DNA from: Streptomyces sp. NBC_00358
Lineage (GTDB): Bacteria; Actinomycetota; Actinomycetes; Streptomycetales; Streptomycetaceae
DNA: 64,000 nt
Direction: 5' to 3'
Assembly: GCF_036099295.1 (NCBI RefSeq)
Contig: NZ_CP107976.1
Location: forward strand, 744,001-808,000
Position 1 is the first letter of the stretch. Each line of letters begins with the position of its first letter. Below, in pieces: positions 26,485-35,725 of this stretch. The translations under genes were made by a program, and so were the position numbers. The notes beneath the pieces are model-generated. The model was not told the DNA's origin. It was given only the letters and a program-made list of their open reading frames with translations, and searched no databases.

Positions 26485-28282
26485 CCGAATTCTCCTTGTG
26501 GTCGGCGTGTCCCGTACGGCCGGTGTCTTCGGCGAAGGGCTGGAAGGGGAGAAAGGGCGGGATCTCCTTCGGGTCGCAGTCCAGCGCGACGAAGGCCGGG
26601 CCACCGCTGCTGTTGGCGCGCAGCAGCGCCCCGCACAACTGGTCCGCGTTCTCGGCGTCGGTGACGTCGAGCGACGGGAATGCGGCGGCCACTCCGGCGG
26701 CGATGTCGGTCCGGCCGAACAGGTCGTCGCTGCGGACGCCGCCCTGGAGGAAGTCCTCGCGCAGCGCGCACATGGCGTGGGCGTTGTTGTTGAAGATGAC
26801 GAAGGTCACGGGTGCCTCGTGTTCCACGGCCGTGTGCACTTCCGCTCCGTGCATGAAGAAGGCCCCGTCCCCCGCGAGCACGTAGGTGCGGCGCCCGGTG
26901 GCGAGCGCGGCGCCGATGCCGGCACCGAAGGTGTAGCCCATGCCTCCCATACCGAGTGCCACCACGAAACGGCCGTGGCGCGGTGCCGGGAGGAGATGGA
27001 CCGCGCTGGCACCTGTGTTGCCCGCGTCCACGAAGACGTGCGCGTCCTCAGGGAGTGCCGTCTCCACGGCGGCGACCGCTCGGGCGTAGGACATGGTTCG
27101 CCCCCGGGCGGTCGGGGAGCCCGGGTCCGCCGTGGGGGTGGGCCGGGGACCGGAGTGCCGGGGGCAGGCATGCGGGCGTGACGGGAGCGTGCCGTTCACC
27201 GCGCGCAGCGCGTCCCGCAGGTCCCCGACCAGTTCCGTACTCGACACGAACGACGGTTCCGGGCCCAGGTGTACGACATCGGTGGCGGCCAGGGCCCGGT
27301 CCAGGCCGCCGCGCGCCATGAGCGGCAGCCGGGTACCGACGAGCAGGCACACATCGGCGCGCCGCAGGCAGTCCTCGACGTTGGCGTGCCCCATCACCCC
27401 GGCCACGCCCGCGAACCGGGGATCGCGGTTGTCGAACACGTCCTTGGCGTCCGGGGTGACCGCCACCCATGCCCCGAGGTTGCGGGCCAGTTCCGCCAGT
27501 TCGGCCCGCGTGTCCGTGGCGGCGACGTCCTCACCGGCGATGACGAGAACCGTGCCCGCCGTCCGAAGGACGTCCGACACCTTGGCGAGCGCCGCACTGT
27601 CGAGCCGTGGGGGCGATGCGGTCGGTATGGCCGGTGCCGGTGCGCCCGGCGAAGGCGTATCAGGGGAGACCAGGGAAGGACCGGTCGTCGTCGGCGCCCG
27701 GTCGTGGAAAGGCAGCCGGATTCGGGCCTGTTGCGCGTCCTTGGGCAGCAGCAGCACCGCCGGACCGCGCGGTTCGGCCTGGGCCGCCGCCATCGCCCGG
27801 GGCAGCAGTTCGACGAGCGAGTCCGCGTCCTCGACCCGGGCGCAGAACCGGGAGATCGGGGCGAAGACCTCGGCGGCGTCGAAGGAGCCGCCCCTGCCGC
27901 TGGTGTCCTGGAACGATCCGTTGCCGTCCTGTTCGGTCGGCGGCTGGCCCACCAGGGCGAGCAGGGGCACTCGGGAGGCGTAGGCCTCGGCCAGGCCCGG
28001 TACGAGGTTCATCGCGCCGCCGCCCGAGGTGGCGACGACAACGCCGAGGCGCCCGGTGGTCCGGGCGTATCCGTCGGCCATCGTGACGGCCGAGAACTCG
28101 TGCTTGGCGACGACACCACGGACGGTGCCGCCGCGGTGAACGGCGTCGTACAGGTCCTCGATGTTCGCGCCGCCGACACCGAACATGTGGGTGACCCCGG
28201 CCCTGGCGAGCTCGCCGGCCAGATGGTCGACCATGCGCACCGTCTCCGCCTCGGGTAGGTCCGAGGTGCTGGTGCTGGTCAT
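26456..28282 (-). CDS. ThDP-dependent acetolactate synthase-like carboligase
   Basis: A 608-residue enzyme of the acetolactate synthase/benzaldehyde lyase superfamily. Glu62 in VVAKHEFSAVTMADGYA is the cofactor-activating glutamate, and the ThDP-Mg motif runs from GDGAFF (about residue 471) to FNNN (about 498). The central domain (about 190-360) includes TVLVIAGEDVAATDTRAE, and a proline-rich linker with TPSPGAPAPA separates domains. No FAD-type signature recognised. The ATG at 28282 overlaps the regulator stop (ATGA) and the 3' end overlaps the SRPBCC start by 29 bp. By analogy with acyloin synthases it may join two keto acids or an aldehyde and an acyl unit. Confidence 0.85.
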   Translation of the reverse strand: MTSTSTSDLPEAETVRMVDHLAGELARAGVTHMFGVGGANIEDLYDAVHRGGTVRGVVAKHEFSAVTMADGYARTTGRLGVVVATSGGGAMNLVPGLAEAYASRVPLLALVGQPPTEQDGNGSFQDTSGRGGSFDAAEVFAPISRFCARVEDADSLVELLPRAMAAAQAEPRGPAVLLLPKDAQQARIRLPFHDRAPTTTGPSLVSPDTPSPGAPAPAIPTASPPRLDSAALAKVSDVLRTAGTVLVIAGEDVAATDTRAELAELARNLGAWVAVTPDAKDVFDNRDPRFAGVAGVMGHANVEDCLRRADVCLLVGTRLPLMARGGLDRALAATDVVHLGPEPSFVSSTELVGDLRDALRAVNGTLPSRPHACPRHSGPRPTPTADPGSPTARGRTMSYARAVAAVETALPEDAHVFVDAGNTGASAVHLLPAPRHGRFVVALGMGGMGYTFGAGIGAALATGRRTYVLAGDGAFFMHGAEVHTAVEHEAPVTFVIFNNNAHAMCALREDFLQGGVRSDDLFGRTDIAAGVAAAFPSLDVTDAENADQLCGALLRANSSGGPAFVALDCDPKEIPPFLPFQPFAEDTGRTGHADHKENSDERRVVTAG

Positions 28283-29295
28283 ACGGGGCTCCTGTCCCTC
28301 TCGTGGCTCCGGTCGATGAGGCCGGCCGGCGTGATGACCTGGAAGCGGTGCCGGTACTCCCTCGGGGTGAGTCCCAGGCTTCGTCCGAAGGAGCGGAAGA
28401 AGGTCTCGGGGGCGCCGAATCCGCAGCGGCCCGCTATCTGACCGATCGACAGATCCGTGGTCTCCAGGAGCTCGCGCGCACGGGCGATCCGTGTGCGCTG
28501 GACGTACTGGCCGGGGGTCGTGCCCACCTCGCGCCGGAAGACCCGGGCGAAGTTGCGCAGGCTCATGTTGGCCTGCCGGGCCATCTCGGCCACGGGTAAC
28601 GGGTTGTGCAGGTTCTCCAGAATCCACTCCTGCGCGCTGCGGATCGGCGGATGGTCGGCCAACTGGGCGTCCAGCATCGCGCTGAACTGGGACTGCCCTC
28701 CGTGGCGTTTGAGGAAGAGAACCAGGAACCGTGCCGTCTCCAGGGCGAGTGCAGCTCCGTGATCGGCCTCCACCAGGGCCAGCGCCATGTCGATCCCGGT
28801 CGACACGCCCGCCGAGGTGACGAAGGGGCCGTCCCAGACGAAGATCGGCTCGGCGTCCACCGTCACGGTCGGATAGCGGCAGGCCATCGCCTCGCTGTAG
28901 GCCCAGTGCGTGGTGGCACGTCTGCCGTCCAGAAGGCCCGCCTCGGCCAGCAGAAAGGATCCGCCGCATACGGAGGCGACCCTGCGCGACCGGGCCGCCG
29001 CCTCACCGATCCACGAGACCAGCGTCTGGTCCTGGATCGCCTCGCCGACACTCCATCCTCCCGGGACGAGGAGCGTGTCGATGGGGCCCTCGCCCGCCTC
29101 CAGGGGCAGGGCCCCCAGGGTCACTCCTGAACTCGTGCGCACCAGTGGTGCGTCGGCGGAGACCAGCTCGATCCGGTAGGGGGCTCCCCCGGGTTCGAGG
29201 AGCCGGTTGGCGATGTCGAACACTTCGATGGGTCCGGTGATGTCGAGCGCCATGGCACCCGTGTACACCACCACAACAACACGTCGCTCTGCCAC
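28279..29295 (-). CDS. GlxA-type AraC-family regulator
   Basis: A 338-residue regulator with an N-terminal DJ-1/PfpI-like domain (DITGPIEVFDIANRLLE, VPGGWSVGEAIQD, ASVCGGSFLLAEAGLLDGRR with the nucleophile-elbow Cys) and a C-terminal AraC DNA-binding domain (PVAEMARQANMSLRNFARVF, then CGFGAPETFFRSFGRSLGLT). The frame opens at 29688, but family sequence begins with VAERRVVVVVYTG, so I use the GTG at 29295; a GTG at 29301 is equally possible and no good ribosome site marks either. It is first in, and translationally coupled to, the ThDP operon and probably activates it. Confidence 0.85.
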   Translation of the reverse strand: MAERRVVVVVYTGAMALDITGPIEVFDIANRLLEPGGAPYRIELVSADAPLVRTSSGVTLGALPLEAGEGPIDTLLVPGGWSVGEAIQDQTLVSWIGEAAARSRRVASVCGGSFLLAEAGLLDGRRATTHWAYSEAMACRYPTVTVDAEPIFVWDGPFVTSAGVSTGIDMALALVEADHGAALALETARFLVLFLKRHGGQSQFSAMLDAQLADHPPIRSAQEWILENLHNPLPVAEMARQANMSLRNFARVFRREVGTTPGQYVQRTRIARARELLETTDLSIGQIAGRCGFGAPETFFRSFGRSLGLTPREYRHRFQVITPAGLIDRSHERDRSPV

Positions 29296-29734
29296 GGTCA
29301 CAGCCTGTATCGGATCTCCGACTGACTGCAATGACAGATCACTGACGCATCCGGCCACCACACGGTCGTCGGGCCGGCGCGAGGGACCGCTGACCAGGCA
29401 GTTCACGCAGGACCACCGGCCGTGCCAGGTGAGGCAACTCACAGGCGGGTGGCCGCTCGTACGTCGCTCCAGGCAGTTGCGTCCGCGTGGACACGGCCTC
29501 GCGTCGTCGCGGCGCGTACGGCGGCGGTCGACAGCCGTGTACGGCGCTCGTAGGCGGCGGGGTTCGAACAGCGCGCCCCGCCGCCATGGATGAGCACCTC
29601 GGCGTCGACGACAACGCGCGTCCTCAACCGCGGCCCTCAGTCGAGCAGTTCCGCCTGCGCCTCGTGCGTGAGCGGCACTTGCCGTCATGCCGATTCACCA
29701 TGCCGACGCACGCCGATTTCCCTATGTTGGCGCC
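29296..29734. other. Divergent intergenic region
   Basis: About 430 bp between the regulator (leftward) and the LRR gene (rightward). No supported gene; it should hold the operon promoter and any long leader. Confidence 0.5.
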
Positions 29735-30487
29735 ATGACGGACAAGCCGAGGCTCAACGCGAACCCCCGTGGCGGCACAACGGATTCGGATCCGGGCCGG
29801 ATCGGATCCTTCAGGGACATCTGCTCATGCCTCGATCAGTCGACCTCACGTCCACGAGCCCGCGTCGGATTCCACACCGAAAGGCAGGACACCTCCGCAC
29901 CGGGCTGGCGACACCTGCTCGAGTTGATCGATGAGGCCGCGGCCGACGGGCGCGAGGAGTTCCGTCCCCTGACCCGACTCAGCCCGGACGAGCGGCGGCA
30001 GGTCATCACCCTGCCGCCCGAGATCGGCAGGCTGACGGCGGTCAGGCATCTCGTCCTCTACGGCAGCAACCTGGTCAGACTCCCGCCCGAGATCGGGGCC
30101 ATGACGAGCCTTGAGGAGTTCACCCCGTACACCTCCTACCGGCTGCACTGGTTCCCGTACGAACTCACCCGGTGCCGGAAGCTGACCCGCAGCACGGTGA
30201 GCACGCGCGCGTTGTTCGGCAACCACAAGATCCGAGCCCCCTTCCCGCGGCTGCAGCCTCCCTCGGGCTCCGTCGCCGACCTCGACCTGGAAAACCTGGA
30301 TCCCCGGCGCTGGGGCGCCACCGCCCTGCACCGTTGCAGCGTCTGCGACCGTCCGGTCCGGCCGAGCGAACTCCGTCAGGTGTGGATATCGCTGCGCGTG
30401 GCCACCGACGTACTCCCGCTGCTGGTCAACGCCTGCTCGACGGGATGCGTCGCCGCGCTTCCCCATCCGAGCGACGGGAAGGCGTGA
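29735..30487 (+). CDS. Leucine-rich repeat protein with Cys cluster
   Basis: A 250-residue protein of a conserved bacterial family. Two leucine-rich repeats are clear (LPPEIGRLTAVRHLVLYGSN and LVRLPPEIGAMTSLEEFTP), followed by YTSYRLHWFPYELTRCRKL and STVSTRALFGNHK, segments I recognise as constant in this family. The C terminus has two Cys pairs, CSVCDRP and NACSTGC, a possible zinc site. The ATG at 29735 lacks an obvious ribosome site. Likely cytosolic; no characterised member known to me. Confidence 0.8.
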   Translation: MTDKPRLNANPRGGTTDSDPGRIGSFRDICSCLDQSTSRPRARVGFHTERQDTSAPGWRHLLELIDEAAADGREEFRPLTRLSPDERRQVITLPPEIGRLTAVRHLVLYGSNLVRLPPEIGAMTSLEEFTPYTSYRLHWFPYELTRCRKLTRSTVSTRALFGNHKIRAPFPRLQPPSGSVADLDLENLDPRRWGATALHRCSVCDRPVRPSELRQVWISLRVATDVLPLLVNACSTGCVAALPHPSDGKA

Positions 30488-30500
30488 CCACTTCGCCGGG

Positions 30501-31118
30501 CTATGGGTGACCGTGCTGTCCACGCCTGCCGCGCCGCAGGGCTCGACGCTGCTTTCCCGGCAAGGTGGCGGCCAACTCGCCCACCGGGGAGACGTCGTGG
30601 CATTCGCCGGACCGGCCGCCCCGGCACCACCACACCGGTTGGGCGGCCGGGTCCGTTTCGCCTTCGCCCTGGTACCGGCCGGCATCGGTTCCCGCCGGGC
30701 GAGGGTGCATTCCGGTCTTGTGCACCCAGCAGACGGGCCAGACCTGCCAGAGCAACTCCATGACGGTCTCCTGCGCCGCATCCGCGACCACCGCCAGGAT
30801 CGTCGTCGCGTCGTCCGGCTCCTTCGGGTCACCCTCTTCCACATGGCTCGCGTTCACGGCATTGCCTTGCGAACGGCCGTCCGGCAGGGCCACATAGACC
30901 TGGTCCCCGTCGATCGCACCCCTGGACGCCGGCTTCCACCCCGGGACGAGCATCAGCACCAGCGGTTCCTGACCCGGCAGGGTCGCCGTCACGTCGCGGT
31001 TGACCACGTCGAGGGCGGCCTCCAGCTTGGGCCACTCACCGGGCTCGACCCGCCTGTGCTGCGGGACGTGCCGCCGGTCCCGGCCGGGGTCGACGCTGGA
31101 ATACGAGAAGTGGCTCAT
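30501..31118 (-). CDS. Hypothetical protein
   Basis: A 205-residue protein. The middle part has solid coding texture (EWPKLEAALDVVNRDVTATL, PLVLMLVPGWKPASRGAIDG, then LAVVADAAQETVMELLWQVW) and ends with a Cys/His/Trp-rich piece (WPVCWVHKTGMHPRPAGT, WWCRGG, ECHD) that could bind metal. Convergent with the LRR gene. No family recognised. Confidence 0.6.
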   Translation of the reverse strand: MSHFSYSSVDPGRDRRHVPQHRRVEPGEWPKLEAALDVVNRDVTATLPGQEPLVLMLVPGWKPASRGAIDGDQVYVALPDGRSQGNAVNASHVEEGDPKEPDDATTILAVVADAAQETVMELLWQVWPVCWVHKTGMHPRPAGTDAGRYQGEGETDPAAQPVWWCRGGRSGECHDVSPVGELAATLPGKQRRALRRGRRGQHGHP

Positions 31119-31549
31119 CGGGGCATCGTTTCAGCCACGGCTCCGCGCCATGGGTGAGGGGCGGCATCAGCACGGTACGGCGAGGCGTACCCGGCCACCG
31201 AGCCCGAAGCTCATTGCCGGCGCCGGGCCCCGGCCGCCTCGACTGCCCCGAGTGCTTCGTCCGGTCGGCCACCTCGTCGCCCGCCGCTCCGGCGCGTACC
31301 GCTCCAGCGCTCCGGCGTGAGCAGGCACGCGCCGGAGTGGTCGCCACACCAACGCGCCTCTGCGGTTGACGGCCCCGATGGCCCCGGCGACCGTAGGGAG
31401 GTGGGGCCCTGCGGCGGCGGGCGGAGCACTCGCGTCGGTGGTGGTCGCCCGCGGTGGCCCCGCGGGGCGTGCGGGACACCGTCGACCTGGCGGACGGCCG
31501 CCCCGACCGCGCGACGCGACCTCCTGCCCGAGCGCAAAGGACCACGCCC
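31119..31549. other. Gap upstream of the Rieske gene
   Basis: About 430 bp without a supported gene. Frames here are antisense or Arg/Pro-rich. It should contain promoters for the divergent hypothetical and Rieske genes. Confidence 0.5.
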
Positions 31550-32839
31550 ATGACCGAGGCCCGACCCGGCCGCCCCGGAGCAGAGCAGCAGGACCGGCCT
31601 TCCACGACCGGCCCCGTGGCCGGTTCGCCCCATCTCCCGGACGGCCGTCTCAGGGCCTTGCCCGGTCCGGTCACCGACCTCCGGCGGATCGGGATCTCCC
31701 CCGACCACTGGTATCCGGTGGCGACCTCCCGGAAGGTGCGGCGCACCCGGACGTTCGCGACCGCGTTCGCCGGTGAGCGGATCGCGCTGTACCGCGGGCG
31801 CAGCGGCACCGTCCACGCGCTGGAGGACCGCTGCGCGCACCGCCAGGTGCCGCTGAGCATGGGCGTGGTGGAGGGTGAGATCCTGCGCTGCTGCTACCAC
31901 GCCTGGGCCTACCGGGGCGACGGCCGCATCTCGCAGATCCCCTATCTGCCCAAGGGCTGCGAGCGTCCGCCGCGCGGGGTGCGTTCCTACCCGGTCCGCG
32001 AGGCGTACGGCCTGGTGTTCGTGTTCCCCGGTGACCCGGCGCTGGCGGCGGCGGCGCCGTTCCCCTCATTGCCCGAATATCATTCGGCCGCCCACAGGAC
32101 CATGACGTTCTCCCGTACCGTGCGATGCCACTACTCGTTCATGCACGAGAACCTGCTCGACATGAACCATCAGTTCCTGCACCGGAGCGTGCTCGGCAGG
32201 ATCAAGCCGGAACTGCTGGGGTACGAGACCGGCCCCCGTCACGTGGAGGCCCGATACCTCTTCGTGCCCGCCGGAGGCCGCAAGGACCGGGGCGCGGGCC
32301 TGTTGTCCGCGGAGGGGATCGGCGGCCAGGACCGGCCCGATGTCATCACGATCCGCACCGAATACCCCTACCAGACCCTGCGGGACGTCCCCGAGGGCTC
32401 CGACCTCCCGGTGTTCTCGCTCTGGGCCGCCTATGTGCCGGAGGACGCCGAGCAGCGGATCAACCACGCCTACGGCCTGCTCACCATCGCGAAACCGTCG
32501 GTCCCCGGCGCCCTTCATCTCGCCTGGCCGCTCATCCGCCGTTTCACCGAACGGGTCTTCGCCCAGGACCGGACGGCGGTCGAGGCCGAACAGCGGGCCT
32601 GGGACGAGCAGGGCGAAGATCACAACCACGAGGTGTTCCCGCTCATCCTCGACCTCCGCGACGTACTGCGCGGCAACGGAGTACCGCTGCGCCCGGAGCG
32701 GACGTCCGGATGCGCGCCGTGCGGGCTCGCCGTCCCGGCGCACCACGCCGGCGGCTCGAACCACGCGGCGGAGGCAGCGATGCAGTCCGCCGGTCCGGCG
32801 GCGGGGGGCGCCGCCGGGGGCGCGGCCGAGGCCGAATAG
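31550..32839 (+). CDS. Rieske non-heme iron oxygenase
   Basis: A 429-residue oxygenase. The N-terminal Rieske domain binds a [2Fe-2S] cluster through CAHRQVPLSMG and CCYHAWAY (CxH...CxxH). The catalytic domain holds the mononuclear iron motif in HENLLDMNHQFLHRS: Asp, two His spaced as H-x3-H. It would use electrons from a separate reductase, not encoded nearby, to hydroxylate or demethylate an organic substrate. The C-terminal tail (PAAGGAAGGAAEAE) is low complexity. ATG at 31550 with AAAGGA nine bases upstream. The next gene, on the other strand, is an exporter. Confidence 0.85.
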   Translation: MTEARPGRPGAEQQDRPSTTGPVAGSPHLPDGRLRALPGPVTDLRRIGISPDHWYPVATSRKVRRTRTFATAFAGERIALYRGRSGTVHALEDRCAHRQVPLSMGVVEGEILRCCYHAWAYRGDGRISQIPYLPKGCERPPRGVRSYPVREAYGLVFVFPGDPALAAAAPFPSLPEYHSAAHRTMTFSRTVRCHYSFMHENLLDMNHQFLHRSVLGRIKPELLGYETGPRHVEARYLFVPAGGRKDRGAGLLSAEGIGGQDRPDVITIRTEYPYQTLRDVPEGSDLPVFSLWAAYVPEDAEQRINHAYGLLTIAKPSVPGALHLAWPLIRRFTERVFAQDRTAVEAEQRAWDEQGEDHNHEVFPLILDLRDVLRGNGVPLRPERTSGCAPCGLAVPAHHAGGSNHAAEAAMQSAGPAAGGAAGGAAEAE

Positions 32840-32968
32840 TCCGCTTGTCCGGCCGGGCCGCTCGCCCGACCGGCGGTCCGTCCGGCGGTCCAGCCGTCCG
32901 CGCTTCCGCGGATCCCGCGGTGGGCCCGGCGCCTCCGCAGGCCCTCGGGTCGTGGACCGGTCGACGGA

Positions 32969-34183
32969 TCAGTCCGTCGTGCGGACCGGCGTCCCCACTT
33001 CGGCGGCGGGTGACGCTTGGGTGATCACCTGAGAGGGTCGGTCGCCCCGTTCCATGAGACCGCCGGTGAAGGCGAGGCCCAGACCGGCCAGGGCGAGCAC
33101 CGCGCCGACGAGGTTGGGAGAGGCCCAGCCCCAACCCGCCGAGATGACCAGGCCGCCGAGCCAGGCGCCACCCGCGTTGGCCAGGTTGAAGGCGGAGTGG
33201 TTCGAGGCCGCCGCCATCGTCGGGGCGTTCTTCGCCTTGGCCATGAGCATCATCTGAATGGGCGTGGTGATGAGGGAACCCATCGCGCCGATGAACGTGA
33301 TCGTCACCAGGGCGGGCACGGTGCTGTGGACCGCGAAGTAGAACGTCACCAACGCCGCGGCGAGCAGAACGAGTCCCCAGTACATCGTCGGGCGCAGGGC
33401 ACGGTCGGTGAGCGGTCCGGCGATCAGGGTGCCGAGCGTCATGCCGACGCCGTAGAGCGCGAGGACCCAGGTGGTCGAGGCGTCGGAGACTCCGGTCAGG
33501 TGCGTGAGCATCGGTACGAGATAGCTGTAGACGGCGAAGAATCCGCCGAATCCCACGACGGCCGTGGCCAGGCCGATGGCGACCTGCCTGTTGCCCATCG
33601 CCCGCAGCTCGTGCCGGATGCCGGACTGCTGCCCGCGCGGCTGGTGCGGGACGAAGGCGGCCACGCCGGCCAGGGCGACGAGGCCGATGACGGCGACCGC
33701 CGCGTAGGCGGACCGCCAGCCGAGATGCTGCCCGAGGGCCGTGCACGCCGGAACGCCGACGATGTTGGCGATGGTGAGACCGAGGAACATCTTCGAGACG
33801 GCGCGAGCCGCGCGCTCGGGCGCGACCAGCCGTGAGGCGACGACGGCGCCCACGCCGAAGAGCGCGCCGTGGGGCAGTCCTGCCAGGAAGCGTGCGGCGA
33901 AGAGCGTGCCGAAGTCGGGGGCGAGCGCGGAGGCTATGTTGCCGACCACGAAGAGCCCGGTCAGGAGCATGAGCAGACGCTTGTGGGGGACGCGCGCGCC
34001 GATGCCCGTGAGCACCGGGGCCCCGACGACGACACCGAGCGCGTAGGCCGATACGACGTTGCCGGCGTGCGGCACGGACACACCGATCCCGTGGGCGATC
34101 TGAGGGAGCAGCCCCATCGTGGCGAACTCGGTCGTTCCGATGCCGAACGCGACGACCGCCAGGGCCAGCAGAGCCAAGGGCAT
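32969..34183 (-). CDS. DHA1-family MFS transporter (AraJ-like, 12 TM)
   Basis: A 404-residue transporter. It begins MPLALLALAVVAFGIGTTEF followed by ATMGLLPQIAHGIGV, the signature N terminus of AraJ/PbuE-type exporters, and has GARVPHKRLLMLL at the loop 2-3 motif A position. About 12 spans; a short polar tail follows. Substrate unknown, likely a sugar, purine or drug. Convergent with the Rieske gene. Confidence 0.9.
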   Translation of the reverse strand: MPLALLALAVVAFGIGTTEFATMGLLPQIAHGIGVSVPHAGNVVSAYALGVVVGAPVLTGIGARVPHKRLLMLLTGLFVVGNIASALAPDFGTLFAARFLAGLPHGALFGVGAVVASRLVAPERAARAVSKMFLGLTIANIVGVPACTALGQHLGWRSAYAAVAVIGLVALAGVAAFVPHQPRGQQSGIRHELRAMGNRQVAIGLATAVVGFGGFFAVYSYLVPMLTHLTGVSDASTTWVLALYGVGMTLGTLIAGPLTDRALRPTMYWGLVLLAAALVTFYFAVHSTVPALVTITFIGAMGSLITTPIQMMLMAKAKNAPTMAAASNHSAFNLANAGGAWLGGLVISAGWGWASPNLVGAVLALAGLGLAFTGGLMERGDRPSQVITQASPAAEVGTPVRTTD

Positions 34184-34752
34184 GGTGCAGGAGAACCTTT
34201 CGAAGACAACGGGCCGGGGACCAGGGATCAGGCCGATTCGAGATCGTCACCGGTTCCCGTGTCCCGTCGTGCCGAGCACCGTCGCCCGGAGCACCCCTGG
34301 AACAGGGCGAGCCCATAGGGGGTGCAGCAATGCCCGAGGGCCGTACATTCCAAGATCGGCCCACGGCTTGCCGCAGCGGGCCGGGGCCGTTCTCCCAGGC
34401 TCTGGGGTCGGCCGGGCCGCTGAGAAGGATAGCCGCTACGGCCACGGCTCCGCCCTCCACGGGAGGAAACGGACTTGTCGGGCCTCATGGACGACAGGTG
34501 CGGGACGTCGAATTCACCGTCGCATCACGTCGTCCGTCGTCCGTCGTCCGTCGTAGGTCGTCGGTCGTCCGTGGCCCGTCGCCCGGCGCGGGCAGGTGCA
34601 CGTCCGTCAGCGCGCCGTCGCGCTTGACCACGCGGCCGGCGACCGGCGACCGGGACGGTGTCGACCGGACCGGGGTGTCCGGGTCCGCCGATGGAGCCGG
34701 CCGGTCCGGCGACCGGGAAGACGGTCACGTCGTCGGTGCGCGGCAGGAAGAC
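34184..34752. other. Gap downstream of M56 gene with decayed frame
   Basis: About 570 bp without an intact gene. Directly after the M56 stop the minus strand reads VFLPRTDDVTVFPVAGPAGS and, one frame over, VVKRDGALTDVHLPAPGD. High-GC third positions in both pieces suggest a frameshifted relic of a third gene in the BlaI-M56 unit, but no family is recognisable. Confidence 0.35.
34528..34569. repeat. 7-bp tandem repeat, six units
   Basis: Three perfect CGTCGTC units followed by three with one or two mismatches (CGTCGTA, GGTCGTC, GGTCGTC), lying beyond the decayed frame downstream of the M56 gene. Confidence 0.8.
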
Positions 34753-35721
34753 CTACGGCCGGTGCCTGGGACATTCGCAGTGCGGTCCGTCCGGGTGCGA
34801 CACGGACACCCCGCACTGAGCGCGTTGCGCGTCGTCGAGCATCTCGTCGCTGTCGGCCGCGGCGTTGGCCAGGCCGACACAGCACAGGACCAGCAGCATC
34901 GCCCCGGCGGCGATGGGGAGTACGCGTCGGGGCGGGGGCGGCGCCAGCAGGGCCCGGACCCGCTGGGGCACGGCACCTCCGGTCGCGGCGAGCGCCCCGC
35001 CGCTGGGCGCACGGGACGTGGAAGCCAGAGCCGCGCGCCCCACCGCGCGTGCCACGACACCGCGGTCGCCGACCACCGCCGCCGCGTCCTCGTCGGCCCA
35101 GCGCTCCAGGGCGAAGCCGCCCGCGTCGGCGAGCGGACGCAGCAACGGGTTGGCGGCGGCGGTGAGTTGCCACAAGGTCTGGAAGTGGTGGTGGCGGTGG
35201 CGGAGATGGGCCCTCTCGTGGGCGAGGAGGGCCTCACGTTCGTCCGAGGCGAGGCACCGGAGCATTCCGCGCGAGACGACGATCCGGCCGGGCGATCCGG
35301 GCAGCGCGAAGGCCTGCGGCCGGTCGTCGTCGATGACGGTCAGCTCGTTCTCGTGGGGCATGCAGGCGCATTCGCGTCGGGCCCAGAGGATGTGGCGGGT
35401 CCGCCGCACGAGGGCTAGGCCCAAGGAGAGCGTCTCCGCCGCCAGGACGAGGGCGCTGAGCACCGCGACGGTCAGGTGGACCGGGTCCTCGGCACGCAGC
35501 GCGGGTACGGACCAGCGCCCCTCGGCGGCCACTTCGGGGATCTGGGCCACCGCGGTGAACGCGAGCAGCGCCATCGATCCCATCCAGCCGACCGTGGTCA
35601 CCAGGGCGGCGCAGGCCAGCGCCCAGACCGCCGGGCGGGGAGCGAGCATACGGGTCACCCGTGGCGCGAGCACGGTCAGGAGCGCCGTGACGACGAGCGG
35701 AACGTAGACGCTGATCAGCAC
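34753..35721 (-). CDS. M56-family membrane metallopeptidase
   Basis: A 322-residue membrane protein of the BlaR1/MecR1 peptidase family. Three N-terminal hydrophobic segments precede the zinc site LLAHERAHLRHRHHH (HExxH type, here HERAH), and a further span (VLPIAAGAMLLVLCCVGLAN) follows. The penicillin-sensor domain of true BlaR1 is missing, as is usual for actinobacterial relatives. It probably senses an envelope signal and cleaves or inactivates the BlaI-like repressor encoded four bases upstream. Confidence 0.88.
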   Translation of the reverse strand: MLISVYVPLVVTALLTVLAPRVTRMLAPRPAVWALACAALVTTVGWMGSMALLAFTAVAQIPEVAAEGRWSVPALRAEDPVHLTVAVLSALVLAAETLSLGLALVRRTRHILWARRECACMPHENELTVIDDDRPQAFALPGSPGRIVVSRGMLRCLASDEREALLAHERAHLRHRHHHFQTLWQLTAAANPLLRPLADAGGFALERWADEDAAAVVGDRGVVARAVGRAALASTSRAPSGGALAATGGAVPQRVRALLAPPPPRRVLPIAAGAMLLVLCCVGLANAAADSDEMLDDAQRAQCGVSVSHPDGPHCECPRHRP

Positions 35722-35725
35722 CGGT

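Noticed and set aside
24815..26604. Longer N termini for the KAS III and SRPBCC genes
   Set aside because: The extensions are antisense-like or overlap the upstream gene in another frame; overlapping GTGA and an AAGGAGA site define shorter starts.
31036..31900. Minus-strand frames over the Rieske 5' region
   Set aside because: Arg/Gly-rich shadows of the Rieske gene and its upstream DNA.
34528..34569. CRISPR-like array
   Set aside because: Units are 7 bp and contiguous without spacers; no cas gene in the window.
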